Source: Cloeon dipterum (lineage: Eukaryota > Arthropoda > Insecta > Ephemeroptera > Baetidae). From it: 64,000 nucleotides of DNA. The number at the start of each line of letters is the position of its first letter. Position 1 is the first letter of the stretch. A model generated the notes under the pieces. It searched no databases, was not told the origin of the DNA, and was given only the letters and a program-made list of their open reading frames with translations. Location: NCBI RefSeq assembly GCF_949628265.1, contig NC_088786.1, forward strand, positions 6,076,001 through 6,140,000, given 5' to 3'. The translations under genes were made by a program, and so were the position numbers. Below are positions 11,365 through 23,166 of this stretch, piece by piece.

Positions 11365-14300
11365 TTATCTGTAGCAGTAGGCTGAATCCTGCGTCGAAGC
11401 CGCGATCCAGCCGATGAATTTGGACACGGCTGTGTAAAGCCCTGGATAATTCGGCAGTCCACAGCCGATACCGTTCGACACAATACCTGTAATATATAAT
11501 GTTTATCTGTTAAAAAGATAATATTGTCAAATCTTTACCAACGAGAGTATATCTGCGAGATCTGGGATGCACCAGTTGTAATGGCCCACCGCTGTCGCCC
11601 TGAAAGTAAATTGAATTAATATGTATTTGCCAAACCGCATTACGAATTGTTGGCAATAGGCCAAGAATTTTTCAAGGCAACACGGTTAAGTTTTCAAGGA
11701 TAATATACGCTCAAAATATATTGTATAATGCAGTATGTACATCTTACATCCCTGCTGTTGTGTCTTACAATTAACCAATCCACACAATTTCATCGAAGAG
11801 AATTCTATGAGAAACTTCAGAATCAAAACATGGCCGGTATGGAATGGAAGCGTTTTGTCTCTCAACAGACTAAAAAATTAGAAAGAAAATTTTTAATTGT
11901 AGATTGCCATTTTAAAAAATCGAGATCAAGCGAATCATTCAATTGATTCATTTTTAGAAATTTAGAAAAGTTTCTCAAACAGTCCTGATTTAATTTTATT
12001 CATTATTTCACATTGTTGAGAAGAATTGTTCCTAGATTCCACAGTAAATTAAAAGATTCAAATACATCCAGAATGTGCTTACACACGGCAACAATGCTCA
12101 AAGAAAACTTCAGGTTGATTCTTAAATTCTTTTGAATATTGGCGCCATTTTGTTTAAATGCTAAGATAAATTTCGTAATTTTCATTGAAAAGGGAAAGAA
12201 TCGGATAGTGAATATGAAAAACACTTTAATTTATTCTTGAGCGAGGGTATAATAGTGGAGGAAGGCAGAAGGCGGGGGTATAATATAAGGAGAGTAAAGG
12301 CTTTACTCTCCTTAGTATAATATGCATATTATATTATGTAATGGTCTTATATAAATGCTGGAAATAGTTGTGCGCCGTTGGCGTTTAATAAAATAAATAT
12401 TCTATTCTATTATGTGTATGGTCTTCACAGAAACTCGAACAGAATGCAATTAATGCAGGAGGTCAGAAACTCGAATTCCGACAACGAAAATGGAACACAC
12501 AAGAACGCAAGAGGAATCGTTTTCGCTTTTTCGGCTATTCATTAATTCCAGCGACTTGCACAGACCTGCATGGGATGTGTGTTTGGATATGACGTCAATG
12601 CAGAGCCCACACGCACGCACAAAAATGTTTATAGATATATTATGTACTTCAAATAAATAGATTCCGGTTTGCGTCTGATGTCTGTCTGGACTTGACTGAG
12701 TGGTCTTGGTTTGGGGAATAGCATGATCGTGCTTACATAAATACTTAAAAAATTCTTATCGCCATATTGCTACCATTATTGCTACATCCATTATGTTCGT
12801 TGTTCCTCAACATCAATCCAACCAACCTAATACTGGTACGTATGATATATCTACGTTACAAAGTTATAATTTAGATAATATATATTTAAGTTATTTAATG
12901 ATACATACACATATACACATTATATGTATATGTGTGTAATACATTTTTTTAATTCGATTTCATGTAATGTCTTAAAATCACTAATATATAATTTAATCCT
13001 AGTAGGACATTCGCATGACATGACGAGATTCGTCTATTATAGAATGATTTGAAATTTCTGAAGTCATTATCTTGGAAATATCAGATTTTCTTCGTTGTCA
13101 AAACAGCCGCGCGTAACTTTTGAATCGGCAGCTACACCGATTTGTACCGAATTTCATATTAAACCAATTAAATTCAGTGATAGTAGGTCGATCAATTTAT
13201 TAATCAAGTCTATATTTACATCAATCTCGCCATAAATATTTTATTACATTCCTGCATGCCCGTAAACTCTTGGAAAATATTCCGCATTCCATTCGCTCCT
13301 TTGACAGCTAAAAATTTTTAAAATTCGCTTTCTGTGGAAATTTCCAACCTTTTCAGCATTCTGCTCTAGTTAAATTATTCTATTTTTTGTTGTTAAAGCT
13401 TCAAAGACATGGGCAAAAAAGTAGAGCAGCCTGCGCAGCACTTAGTGCGCTTCAACTTAAACATTTTTGCGGACATCAGACTAATTTGCGAAACAACGAG
13501 GCCAAATGAGCGCAACTTGGTCGTTGTTTTCGATAAAGACGACAAGTTGCCGAAAAGTCCAGCCTCGAGGAGAGAAGCAAGTCAGAGAAGAGCCAGTCCT
13601 GATGAGTAAGATTTTGTCGACTATTTTTTTGGACCCAGGTTTATTTGCGCGTTATTTGAAAATTCACTGCATGAAAAGGCACAACAGAACTAATAAATTT
13701 ATTCATTTTCAAGGTTGAGATTAATTATTTTACGTAATTTCCACGAAGCGAGAATGACAAAAATATTGCAGGTCAATCGCCCTGATTTGCTTAAAAATAT
13801 TTCATTTTTTGTTCATGATCCAATCTTCTCAGAGCGGAAACGCAACCTGTGCATAGAAAACAAGGAGTTGTATGTTCTTCGCCAGCTGCAGTTTCGACGC
13901 AGCGAGAATCAGGAGATGGAAAGCGTAATGGCAAAAAATCAGCTAGGTAAATACAATTTTACGCAATTTAAAAGGACCTATAAATCAGATATTTCCTGGA
14001 AAATAGAGATAATAAAATCTTGTATTGTAATTTGCGATTCCATATTATATTTTCCAGCTCCCTAATGACTCCTTTAAAAAAGCTTTTCGCTTGAAATTTT
14101 GTTTCTAGATTCTTCAATGATTAAAAGATTCAAAATACACCAGAATGCGCTTTACACATTCCAACTTATGCTCAGAGATTCGCTTAACGAATTCTCTTGG
14201 ATTTTTGAAGAACTTCTTTTGGTTGTGTCATAAATTTGGTCGAATTTTGGTGCCGTTGTTTATATATATATTTACAATTATGATATTAAGTCGTACTCCT

Positions 14301-17300
14301 GTTTTAGGACTTCATCAAAGGGAAGAGGTGGGGTGTTGTGCGACATTACCAAAGAGTTTGAAATCGCTGATACAGATATTCCCTGTCAAGATCAGCCCAG
14401 CCCAACAAAGGCGCCACCTGCGAGGTATTGCCATGCTCATTTGTAAATAATTTTGCATTGTAATTTGTAATGGGAATAGAATCGGATCGTAATTCAAGTA
14501 TTATGTTATTGAAAACCTTAAATTTATTCATTAGCGAGGTTAGTGGAGGGGAAGGGGCAGGGGGTATAGAAACTGGATCAGAAAACAGAATGCAGGAGGT
14601 CTCGAATTCGAATTTAAATTATTTCATTTTTTGTTTATGATCCAATCATTCTCAGAGCGGAATCGCAACCTGTGCGTAGAAAACAAGGAGTTGGAAGTTC
14701 TTCAACAGCTGCAGTTTCGACGCAGCGAGACTCAGGAGATGGAAAGCGGAATGGCAAAAAACCAGCTAGGTAAATACAATTTTACGCAATATAAATCAGA
14801 TATTTACTGGAAAAAGATAAAAAAATCTTGTATTTTAATTTTCAATTCCATTTAATATTTTCCAGCTCCCTAAATTTGTTTGATTCCTTTAAAAAAGCTT
14901 TCGCTAGAAATTTTTACAACTATGATATATAAGTCGTACTCCTGTTTTAGGACTTCATCGGAGGGAAGAGGTGGGGTGTTGTGCGACATTACCAAAGAGT
15001 TTGAAATCACTGAAACAGATACTCCCTGTCAAGATCAGCCCAGCCCAACAAAGGCGTCACCTGCGAGGTATTGCCATTCTCATTTCTCTTGTACATTATT
15101 TTTAAAGCGTTTATGAATATAACTTATTGCATCCAAAATTTTTTGAGAATTGTGTCAAGGCTGTCGTAAAAATTTTTCAAGAGATATAATATATTCAAAT
15201 AAGTTTGTACGCCTTGAAATGCAGCTTTCTTATCTGGAAATATTTATTTTTCTAGTTGGTCAATTATTTTAATGCGAAATATTTTTGCACTCGATCTGTT
15301 TTTAGAGAGCCCTTGGCTGAGGTTCTACAATACAATGATGGCGAGGAAGAAAAAACTGAGACTCCCAGCCTGACTGAATCTAATGTCAATGATGATCAAA
15401 CTTTTCAAACCCAACCAGTTGCAGCTAAACGGACTCTTCTAGCTGACCAAAGCAGCAGCCAAAACGACCTTGGGTGTGTAAATTATTTTTCTCTACTTTA
15501 TTTTTAATATTTTGTATTGACATTGTATACAAATCCTTGAAGCTAATTCTCTCTACTCGTTTCTGCTTCATTCCAAAGCCCTAATTGATTAGCAAGCAAT
15601 TCTTTTTAATAAAATAATTAAATTGTTGCATCCAATTTTTTAAAGAAATAATGGTGTCAAGGCTATCGCGTAAATTTTCAGGAGTGATTTAAATTTAAAT
15701 AAGTTTGTATGCCCTGAAATGCAGCCTCCTGATCTGTAAATTTTTTTTTCTAGTTGGTCAATATTTGTAATACAAATATATTTTTGCACTCAAGTTTCTA
15801 TAGAGATCCCTTGGCTGAGCTACTGCGATGCATGGATGACATGGAAACTGAGACTCCCAGCCTGACAGAATCTAATGTCAACGACGATACAACTTTTCAA
15901 ACCCCACAAGTTGTGTCTAAACAGACTCGACTAGCTGGCCAAAGCAGCAGCCAAAACCACCTTGGGTGTGTAAATTATTTTTCTCTACTTTATTTTTAAT
16001 TTTTTGTATCAAAAACTGTGTCAAGGCTGTCGCGTAAATTTTCCATGTGGTCTAAATTTAAATAAGTTTTAGTACTCCTTGAAATGCAGCCTCCTGATCT
16101 GTAAATTTTGTTTCTAGTTGGTAAATATTTGTAATACAAATATATTTTTGCACTCAAGTTTCTATAGAGATCCCTTGGCTGAGCTGCGATGCATGGATGA
16201 CATGGAAACTGAGACTCCCAGCCTGACTGAATCTAATGTCAACGACGATACAACTTTTCAAACCCCACAAGTTGTGTCTAAACAGACTCGACTAGCTGGC
16301 CAAAGCAGCAGCCAAAACCACCTTGGGTGAGAATAAATGATTTTTTATTCTTCTACTTTTTTAATTTTTTTTGTATTGAGATTCAATTCATATCCTCAAA
16401 GCTAATTCTCTCTACTCGTTTCTGCTTCATTCCGAAGCCCTATTTCATTATCAAGCTTTCCTTTTTAATATTTTCAATAAAATAATTAGCTTTGAGGAGG
16501 AGGAAAGGACCTCGTTGGGATTTTTCTTGACATATCTTGGCTGCCAGTCCTCGGACAGAGATAAAAAGTATTTTCTTTTTAAGAAATCATTCCTTGAATG
16601 AATGAATTTTCTGCTTTAATTGCATTTTCCTTCTGTTTAAATGATGGTTAAAATGTTAAAAGAAAATATTTTAACTCAATAAATAAAAATCAGGACATTA
16701 TTGATATTTATTTTTTAAATTGAATATTAATTACATTAATTATATATACCGTCAATATTCACTTTTTGTCAAACAAAGATTATTTTACCATGCAGCAGCA
16801 TTAACTTTGTGCATTGTTAATTGCAGACTGAAAAACCCAGGGCTGATGTGTTACATGAACGCGTCCCTGCAGGCTTTGGCGGCTGCTGAGCCTTTCCGCA
16901 GCTACCTGATTGAGGCTAATATTACCCGCGAGGAGAGCAAGGAGGTGTACAACATCGCATTAGTCATTGAGAATATTCCGGCTGCCAAGCCTGTTAAGGA
17001 GAAACGTGTCAAACCAGAGTATTTGTGGACCATGAATCGGACACAATTCAACCTGCATAATGACGTGCAGCAAGACGCGCATGAGTATATAACTCGATTG
17101 ATTACACTGCTAGATGATGAGCTGCAGAAATTCCGAGACAAAAACCTGAGTGAGGACCTGTTCTACTCAACCTGCCTCATGCTACCCTCTTTCTGCGAAG
17201 GGTAAAATGTTTCTTCTTTTAATAGCTGCAATATTAAGACCCACTAAAGCAAATTTTTTACATTCAAATCAATTTCTGAGGGGTAAATAATTTTGCGTTG

Positions 17301-20300
17301 CGCCAAAGCAACGTGTGTTTTACTTGCACGTCACCAATCATTTTGTGATCGTAAAAATTATGGTGAAATTAAATCAGCATTTTCACCCTAGATTAATACC
17401 TCACGTTTTTTCCAGTCCAACTTAGAATTTTTAAAGGAAGCTTATAACTGCTATACAAATTGGGGAAAATATTTTTTTCAGAAACCTTTGTGCAGTCCCG
17501 CAATTATGAAAAAGGAAATTATAATTTCAGCGCGTGCAAGAGAAACGTAACACCGATCGCCAGCAAAGTGAAGCAGGTGATTTTGATGCTGGATATCCCA
17601 GAAGCGCAGAACGATGAGAATGATCAATCTATAACAGTGCAGGACTTGATCGACGAAAGCCTAAAGACAAAAATTGAGAACCGTTGCTGCAGCTTGTCCG
17701 TCACTGTTTTCTCTATTTTCACCCAGCTACCTAAGTATTTACCATATAAATTATTTATAGAGATAAATAATAGATGTTCCTGTAGAGTGTTGATCGTCTG
17801 CCTGAAAAGATACACCACCGCAGAGAAGAAGATAGATCGCTACATCACGGCCTCGTCTGATTTGGTGCTCTCTGAGTTTCGCTGTGACGAAGGGTATTGT
17901 TTAAATCCTTAGTTGCCAGTGTTAAGCGGTTTAATATTTTTATATCTTGATTAGGAAGATCAAGGAGTTCACATCGAACAAACACAGCAGGGAGAAATCA
18001 ACCCGCTTGGTATGTCTGAAATTCAATTCTTTTTTTATTAAAGATCGTTTATTAAATCAGCACATTTTAAATTTGAGAGGAATTTTGAAAGCCCTCTTAA
18101 TGTTTAAAAATTTTATATCATAATTATGCGATAGCCACAAGTGGCTTTGGGCCTCCGGACAGGCGCTTTGCGCCAGCCCTTCAGGCTACTGTCCGTTGAG
18201 GCGACGAAACTTGCGTAAAGACTAAACATAAGTGACGGCGCCGGCGAAACCGTGAAAAACCCGCGGCCTTAAGCAGGTCAGTGACAGGCAAGGGTAAAAG
18301 ATCTTTGTCAAGTATCGCCAAATGTGCTCGAAAGTCATGTAAAATCATTAAAAACCGGCCTGGGAGCGAATCTCAGGTCGGGTTACCCTGGAAAAGGTCG
18401 TCCTCTCAAGTAAAATTCCGATAAAAAACCTGTCCGATTAGGGGTCGTGATCGTCGATCCATCGAGTGGCCGAATTTTAATAAAAACAGTTTGAATTTAT
18501 GCCCTGGACCAGAGATATGGCCGCCGGAAGTTGGGAGATGTCGAAAAAACGCTAACTTTATAACTGCTGTGTAAAATCAATGGCTTGATCAAAGTTGAAA
18601 AAGTCTCACAAAGTGTTCTTTATTTTTTGATGCCTTAGCTGAGATGGCTAGACCCAGAAAAAATCCGTTTCACGATGAAAAATGTTTTAGAAAATTTTCG
18701 GCAAAAAAAAATTGGATAAATGGTCAAATTTTGAAAAACCGCAAAATTTTTGCCTTTTCAAGAGATCTAAATTGATAATTTCAAAATTTTTCGTATCTAA
18801 ATTTCATGGTCGGGAGGTTCGAATTTTAAAAACTTATTGATTCCTCTCGTCAAATCCAATCAATTTGTACCAAATTAATGGAAAATTTCTGATGGTTCTG
18901 GCAGCTTTTCATTACTTTAAATAACTAAAAAAACCTCTTCGAAATAATATTCTCAAAGGGATGAGATGATGAAAACAATCGCTGTTCCAGGGCCACCTCA
19001 AAAAAAAGTACAAGCTGGTGGGGATTGTGAACCACATTGGGACCTCAGTGAAAAGTGGTAAGGTTAATATCAGACCCATATTCACCATCAATAATAATTG
19101 TTTTAAACCTCTTAGGTCACTACAAAGCTGGAGTTTTCAACGCGGGTGAAGGAGCTTGGTATGAGGTTAATGACGAGAAAGTAACTTTGACCGACATGTC
19201 CTCAATGATTTGTAATTCGGCCAAATCGTGCTATCTACTGGTCTACGTGGTTGTGGAAGGCGTTGGAGAGCGCGTCAGGTCCCTCACTATCAACTCAGGT
19301 GGATCGTCGGAGGAGAAATCAAGTGTCTGATATTTGTTTCAATTCCAGTTACCACCCAGAATATGACTATAGCAATTGCAATTGCATTACAATATATATA
19401 ATTTCAAATTGATTTTTGTTGTTTCCATAATTAATCTTTTCTCACCTGTTACACTTCTACTCACGATTTTAGTTATTTCAAAACACAAACGTTAGTTTTA
19501 AAAATAGATCTTATAATATTTTCATAATTTTGTAAGTAAAAAAACCTATATCCAAAAATTTGTAATTATAGTAAAAACTAGAGGTCTCAGCCAGCCGCGC
19601 GGTGCCGCACCAGCCAGCACATTTTGGTCACAAGTGCAGCCGCTAGCCATCGTGAATCTGGCTAAGCTGCACCAGCCATGCTAAAGGGTCATAAATTTTT
19701 AAGTGCAGGGAAAAATGTCTTCCATACCTTCGGGCCGTTAAGCATTATCAAACTTCACGTTTGAAATATTGTCGCGAGTGTTAATAGCTAGACACCGTGT
19801 CAAAAATTTGGTTAAGCCAGCCGTCGCCTTAATTCTCGAGGCTGATTGTGAGACCTCCAGTAAAAAACGCAATAAATTTCCGTCATCTGCAACCCCTGAA
19901 ACGAGACTAACCTGGCATGAGTCCCTGCCGCCCTGGACCAAGAGCCCTGCGCAGAAGAGTGTGGCGTGCATGGCGCTGGGTGGGTATTTGGACTTGAGTG
20001 CGCACTCCTGCTGAGACAGAATTGGAATCGTCGTCTGCTTCAGTGAGCACTGCAGCGGGCCGCTCGAGTTTTGCGTGCCCCAGCCGGACACCACGGCCCA
20101 GTTGTTTTCGTAAGATGAGCCTTTTTCATTTCAATAATTCAATTAATTCAATATTCTGAATTTGAACAGCCGGTTTAAACCAGGCAATTTTTGTTTTTAT
20201 CAGTAGTTCATTGGAATTTATAGCTATTATTAGGTTATGTATTTACTGCAGAAGCGCTGTTAAGATTTTATCTATATTTTTAAATTGTAAAATGCAAGGT

Positions 20301-22443
20301 GGAAATGTTTTTTATGCTTGAAATTATTTTATTTTGGCTAAAATCCAGTTAGAACCAGCTTGGTTGAAATTACTTTTGTTAAAAATCCGGCATCTTAATT
20401 AGGAAAACTGCTTGAAATATAAATTTTCACCTGGTGGTGGAAGGCAAATGGGTCGGATGACGCGGTTGAACGAGATTCTCATGCTCAGCCGCAGCAGCAT
20501 GATGTCGGCGAAAAAGTCGGTGTGGCGGAACGACGGGTGTTTCAGCACTTTGTCCACGGAGAAGATGCCTGTCACTTTGTCCTGCAGGCAACGGTCGTGC
20601 TCGCCCAAGATTACTTTCAAGTCTTCAACTGTCATGCTGAAACAGTTTGAAATTATTTTGCCCAAATTAAAAGAAAAAATTCTACATGGTCTGCAATTTA
20701 ATTGTTGGTATGTTCTCATGATGGTATAACTAAGTTTGTTAAATTAAACTAAAGCTATTTTTTCCAAAAAATTATCAGATAGAAATCTTTCATCGTTCAA
20801 AACAATGAGAATTACTCGAGCTCTAATCACGCTAGAACGTTGAACGTTATGCCAAAAAGGATGACAAATTAGACAGCTTACAACTTTTTAATTAAACCAA
20901 AAATTTTGGAATGTAATGTTGCGCCAAAAGTGTGTGTAACATGGCTAAAAATCTTCTAGATCTCGTTCTATTTTTGTGAGTTACAGAGGGTCAAAGACTG
21001 CAAAATGGGATTTTAAATTCAGGTGAATAGCGAAAAAGATCAAAACTGCACGATGTGTTTATTTAGATCAGCGGAACAGGCTTCGTTTCCCTGCTTAGGT
21101 GAGACAAGACCATCAGATCATATAAGGGCGTCAGGGTAGCCCTCTCAGAGCGTTAGAAATTATTCCATTCTTATGTTTGGCTACTTAACGGACTTCTGTA
21201 TTGTTATGCTTATTGTTAGCAAGATTTGCTTGTTGTTGGAACATGCCAATTTGAGACTTCAAAATGTGACAAGTGCTAGTTTTTTACCCTTTGCAAGTCA
21301 TCAGGAACAATATCATGGGCACATCAAATTCAAAAAAGCAAAATTTCACTCGTTTTAAGAGCATGATTTTGTTTTAAAAATAAAGAAATGCGCCTTTCAT
21401 TAAAATCAATAAATCTCTAATAAAAATTCTACTGGAAATGCTGCTTACTAAATTTATTATCAAGGTAAATTTCTTGAGTGCAATTAAGAAATCGAATTTG
21501 AGGCCTACTTTTGGTCGTGGCAGTGGGCCGCGCTGAGGATGTACTTGTCGGAGATGATGGAGCCGCCGCAGAAGGGTGCGTAGTTGCGTTTCTGCGAAAC
21601 CAAAATCGCCATCCAGGGCAGCGAGTGCGGCACGGCCTCCACGCCGCCCACCACTCGCCCGTCGTCCAACCCGGTCGAAAAGCCCTGCAGCCGAGGCACC
21701 CTTTGCGTACCAGTTGCCACACTCGCCAATCCACACACTAAAATACATATCAAATACTATAATAAAATTAAATGGTTTTTATTTGAAATTAAAATTCGTC
21801 ATCGCTTTTAAAATGTATCGCACACTCGCAGATCCCCCTTAAGAGTTGAGAATAAATTAATTTTTAAACACTAAATATTCTGCCACTTAATTCAATTAAA
21901 ATTCTTCAGTGGTCACATGGGAATTCAATAAAAGCCAAATAAATTATTTTTTACCAAGACAGAAGGGCCTTACGAATCCAATGAGTTAAGACAATAAATT
22001 TAAATGGAAGCGTTTGCCAAAACAGTTAAAAAAAAATTAAAAAAAAATCAATTTTACGTTCTTTAATTTTTATAAAATTTGCCAAAATTTAATAAACAAA
22101 AAGAAAACTTACCACAATCAGGATCATTTTGAGAGATGGCTGGAGGGAAGAAGTTCTGGAAATTCTGGAAATTCTGCGGCTGCTGCTGCCCTTGAGGTGG
22201 AGCATTGAATCCATTTTGCAGGAAGGGCGGGAAAAATAGGTTTGCCTTCGGAAACGATTTTTCTGCAGGTGCAGGATTTGAGTCGAAGAAGTACTCGATT
22301 TGGTTCTTATTGTTAGAAATATCAACTTCGTCTTGCGGAATCTATCAATGCAAAATTTGTATATTTGTATTTTAAATGAAAATAAGTATTCTTACAAAAG
22401 CATTGGCTGCTCTGAGGAGAATCACGACGAGTAGGATTTCCAT
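11365..22443 (-). CDS. Secreted trypsin-like serine protease (S1A), 7 exons, 367 aa, with an 8.3-kb intron hosting another gene
   Basis: Exons in order on the minus strand are 22443-22396, 22341-22113, 21737-21509, 20636-20431, 20120-19912, 11599-11539 and 11486-11365. All phases match (1104 nt). Residues 1-15 are a signal peptide ([15 protein letters not shown]). About 17-92 is a Pro/Gln/Phe-rich pro-region with a repeated QNF triplet and no clip domain. A Cys-bearing link (DCVCG) leads to the activation site DGR-VVGG (cleavage after R120). The triad is H164 (SAAHC), D213 (ADIMLL) and S310 (GDSGGP). D304, six residues before the Ser, predicts trypsin-type cleavage after Arg/Lys. The usual SWG before the pocket is SNG here. 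The DSCQ exon and GDSGGP exon are separated by 19911-11600, which contains the whole USP gene. An antisense AATAAA (11282-11287) lies downstream. The family includes digestive and immune-cascade enzymes; the substrate is unknown. Confidence 0.88.
12000..12280 (+). repeat. Relic of the USP intron cassette upstream of the gene
   Basis: This stretch resembles USP intron text at about 14100-14230 and 14460-14570. Shared pieces include TTAAAAGATTCAAA, CAGAATGYGCTT, AATCGGAT and the ending GCGAGG...AGTGGAGG. No exon is preserved. It looks like an extra, decayed unit of the same tandem duplication that enlarged the USP gene. Confidence 0.45.
12287..12333. repeat. Two adjoining near-perfect palindromes
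   Basis: AAGGAGAGTAAAG (12287-12299) and CTTTACTCTCCTT (12301-12313) are perfect complements around a single G. They are followed at once by the perfect palindrome TATAATATGCATATTATA (12316-12333). A TAATAAAATAAATATTCTATTC tail lies near 12388-12410 and resembles the 3' tail of a non-LTR retroelement. Between there and 13408 no gene is seen. Confidence 0.6.
13409..19330 (+). CDS. Ubiquitin-specific protease (peptidase C19), possibly USP37/26-like, nested in the serine-protease intron
   Basis: Exons: 13409-13605, 13833-13946, 14308-14424, 14656-14769, 14951-15067, 15306-15473, 15804-15965, 16168-16326, (16490-16567, optional), 16827-17201, 17531-17734, 17786-17893, 17955-18009, 18991-19057, 19116-19330. 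Without the optional exon they give 723 aa in frame. The start is the ATG in AAAGACATGG. The N-terminal 65 residues could be part of a PH-like domain. A disordered linker (about 66-382) is built of repeated exons. The catalytic domain follows: Cys box [12 protein letters not shown] (C391), QQDAHEY box, [12 protein letters not shown], and His box KSGHYKAG (H654) with WYEVND (D672). The enzyme should cleave ubiquitin from substrates. The zinc-ribbon CxxC pairs usual in the fingers are largely lost. The USP37/26 link is a guess from the DAHEY and His-box style. One intron is only 51 nt (17735-17785). Confidence 0.85.
13833..15067 (+). repeat. Tandem duplication of a two-exon cassette inside the USP gene
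   Basis: Exons 13833-13946 and 14308-14424 (114 and 117 nt) are repeated as 14656-14769 and 14951-15067 with identical lengths and similar introns. All are phase 2-2, so each pair adds 77 residues without a frameshift. The peptides are polar ([23 protein letters not shown]). The intron copies also share CAGAATG and TTTAGGACTTCATC boundaries. Confidence 0.85.
15306..16326 (+). repeat. Triplicated exon (168, 162, 159 nt) inside the USP gene
   Basis: Exons 15306-15473, 15804-15965 and 16168-16326 share the core [14 protein letters not shown] followed by a TFQT segment and an end in SSSQN-x-LG. All start and end in phase 2. Copies two and three are almost identical, differing mainly by one 3-base deletion near the start, so that duplication is recent. 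The flanking introns are duplicated too. Two more copies lie outside the gene at 31921-32339. Confidence 0.88.
16490..16567 (+). CDS. Optional 78-nt USP exon, possibly alternatively spliced
   Basis: The acceptor TAATTAG before 16490 and donor GTATTT at 16568 enclose 78 nt, open in the required phase 2-2 and encoding [12 protein letters not shown] then [13 protein letters not shown]. Including it changes the residue before LKNPG from Gly to Lys. USPs usually have Gly there, which favours skipping, but the exon is GC-richer than the introns around it. Transcript data would decide. Confidence 0.45.
18110..18960. mobile_element. Unidentified insertion-like sequence in a USP intron
   Basis: This 981-nt intron (18010-18990) differs from its neighbours. 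From about 18120 to 18540 it is GC-rich with compact hairpins: GCCAC-AA-GTGGC, GGCGC-TTT-GCGCC nested inside CGGACAG...CTGTCCG. It then grades into AT-rich text containing GATTCCTCTCGTC, a motif shared with repeats near 55260, 60855 and 61460. No ORF spans it. It is probably a degenerate or SINE-like element, but I cannot name it. Confidence 0.4.
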
Positions 22444-23166
22444 TCTCGGCTCTCGATATTGAATGAAATTTCTCTCTAAAAGCGATTTTCACGGATTGAC
22501 TGGGATTGCGTGACACCCGCACAATGAGGGCGCGCGCCATCATTTCGGCGCCGATTTTTAGAAGTGACACACGGATAATTACCTCATTCCGCGCCTATTT
22601 TCTCTTTTTATACATATGCTTCTTTTTGATTACATTTTTTGTTTGAATCAGTTTGAAAGAGTGGGGCGAACACTAAAGAATTTTTTTACAAAATCCCCTT
22701 TGTAAATTTTACGCAATTTTTAAAATTTACCTGAATAAATCTTCCAAGTTTTCTCTACAGAGTTTTTAAAATCGTTTTTTTTTCACAGTAAGGTTTACAT
22801 CGCGGCAGTGTATTTAAAGAATTTATGGATCCACCCGCAAAAAAATTAAAACTAATAAAGCCCATTGAAATGATTGACGTAAGTTAAAAAAAAATTGTTG
22901 CCCCACTTTAACAGCCGGCTGTGCAAAAGCACACACGCTGATCAAAATGGACCAACTGCAGAATAACATTGCATGTTGAAGTGTTTTATTTCTTTTTAGC
23001 AGCTCTCGGAACCGTGACTTATTTTTTTCTCTGATGGTAATTTAAATTAATGAAAAACCTTTGACTCACACACAAAAAATCAATTTATTTCCATACACGT
23101 TTACAACCTGTTTAATTTCTCATTAAACACTATTTATCCCTCTCTCTACACAACAAACAATTTGAT
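22444..23166. other. Intergenic region between the serine protease and lectin copy A
   Basis: This holds the presumed serine-protease 5' UTR and promoter (just above 22443) and the 3' end of lectin copy A, with an antisense AATAAA (plus-strand TTTATT at 23084-23089). From about 22757 rightwards the sequence recurs almost unchanged from about 32523, which marks one edge of the tandem duplication unit. Confidence 0.6.

Noticed and set aside
13715-14065. Alternative frame of the repeated USP exons (reading ENKEL...LRQLQFRR)
   Set aside because: Phase-2 continuity from the first exon to the Cys-box exon requires the other frame, which stays open through all repeated exons.
18180-18225. Possible hammerhead-ribozyme core (TGAGGCGACGAAAC) in the GC-rich intron insertion
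   Set aside because: The CTGANGA box does not match and stem II is missing; similarity is limited to GAAAC and a short neighbour.
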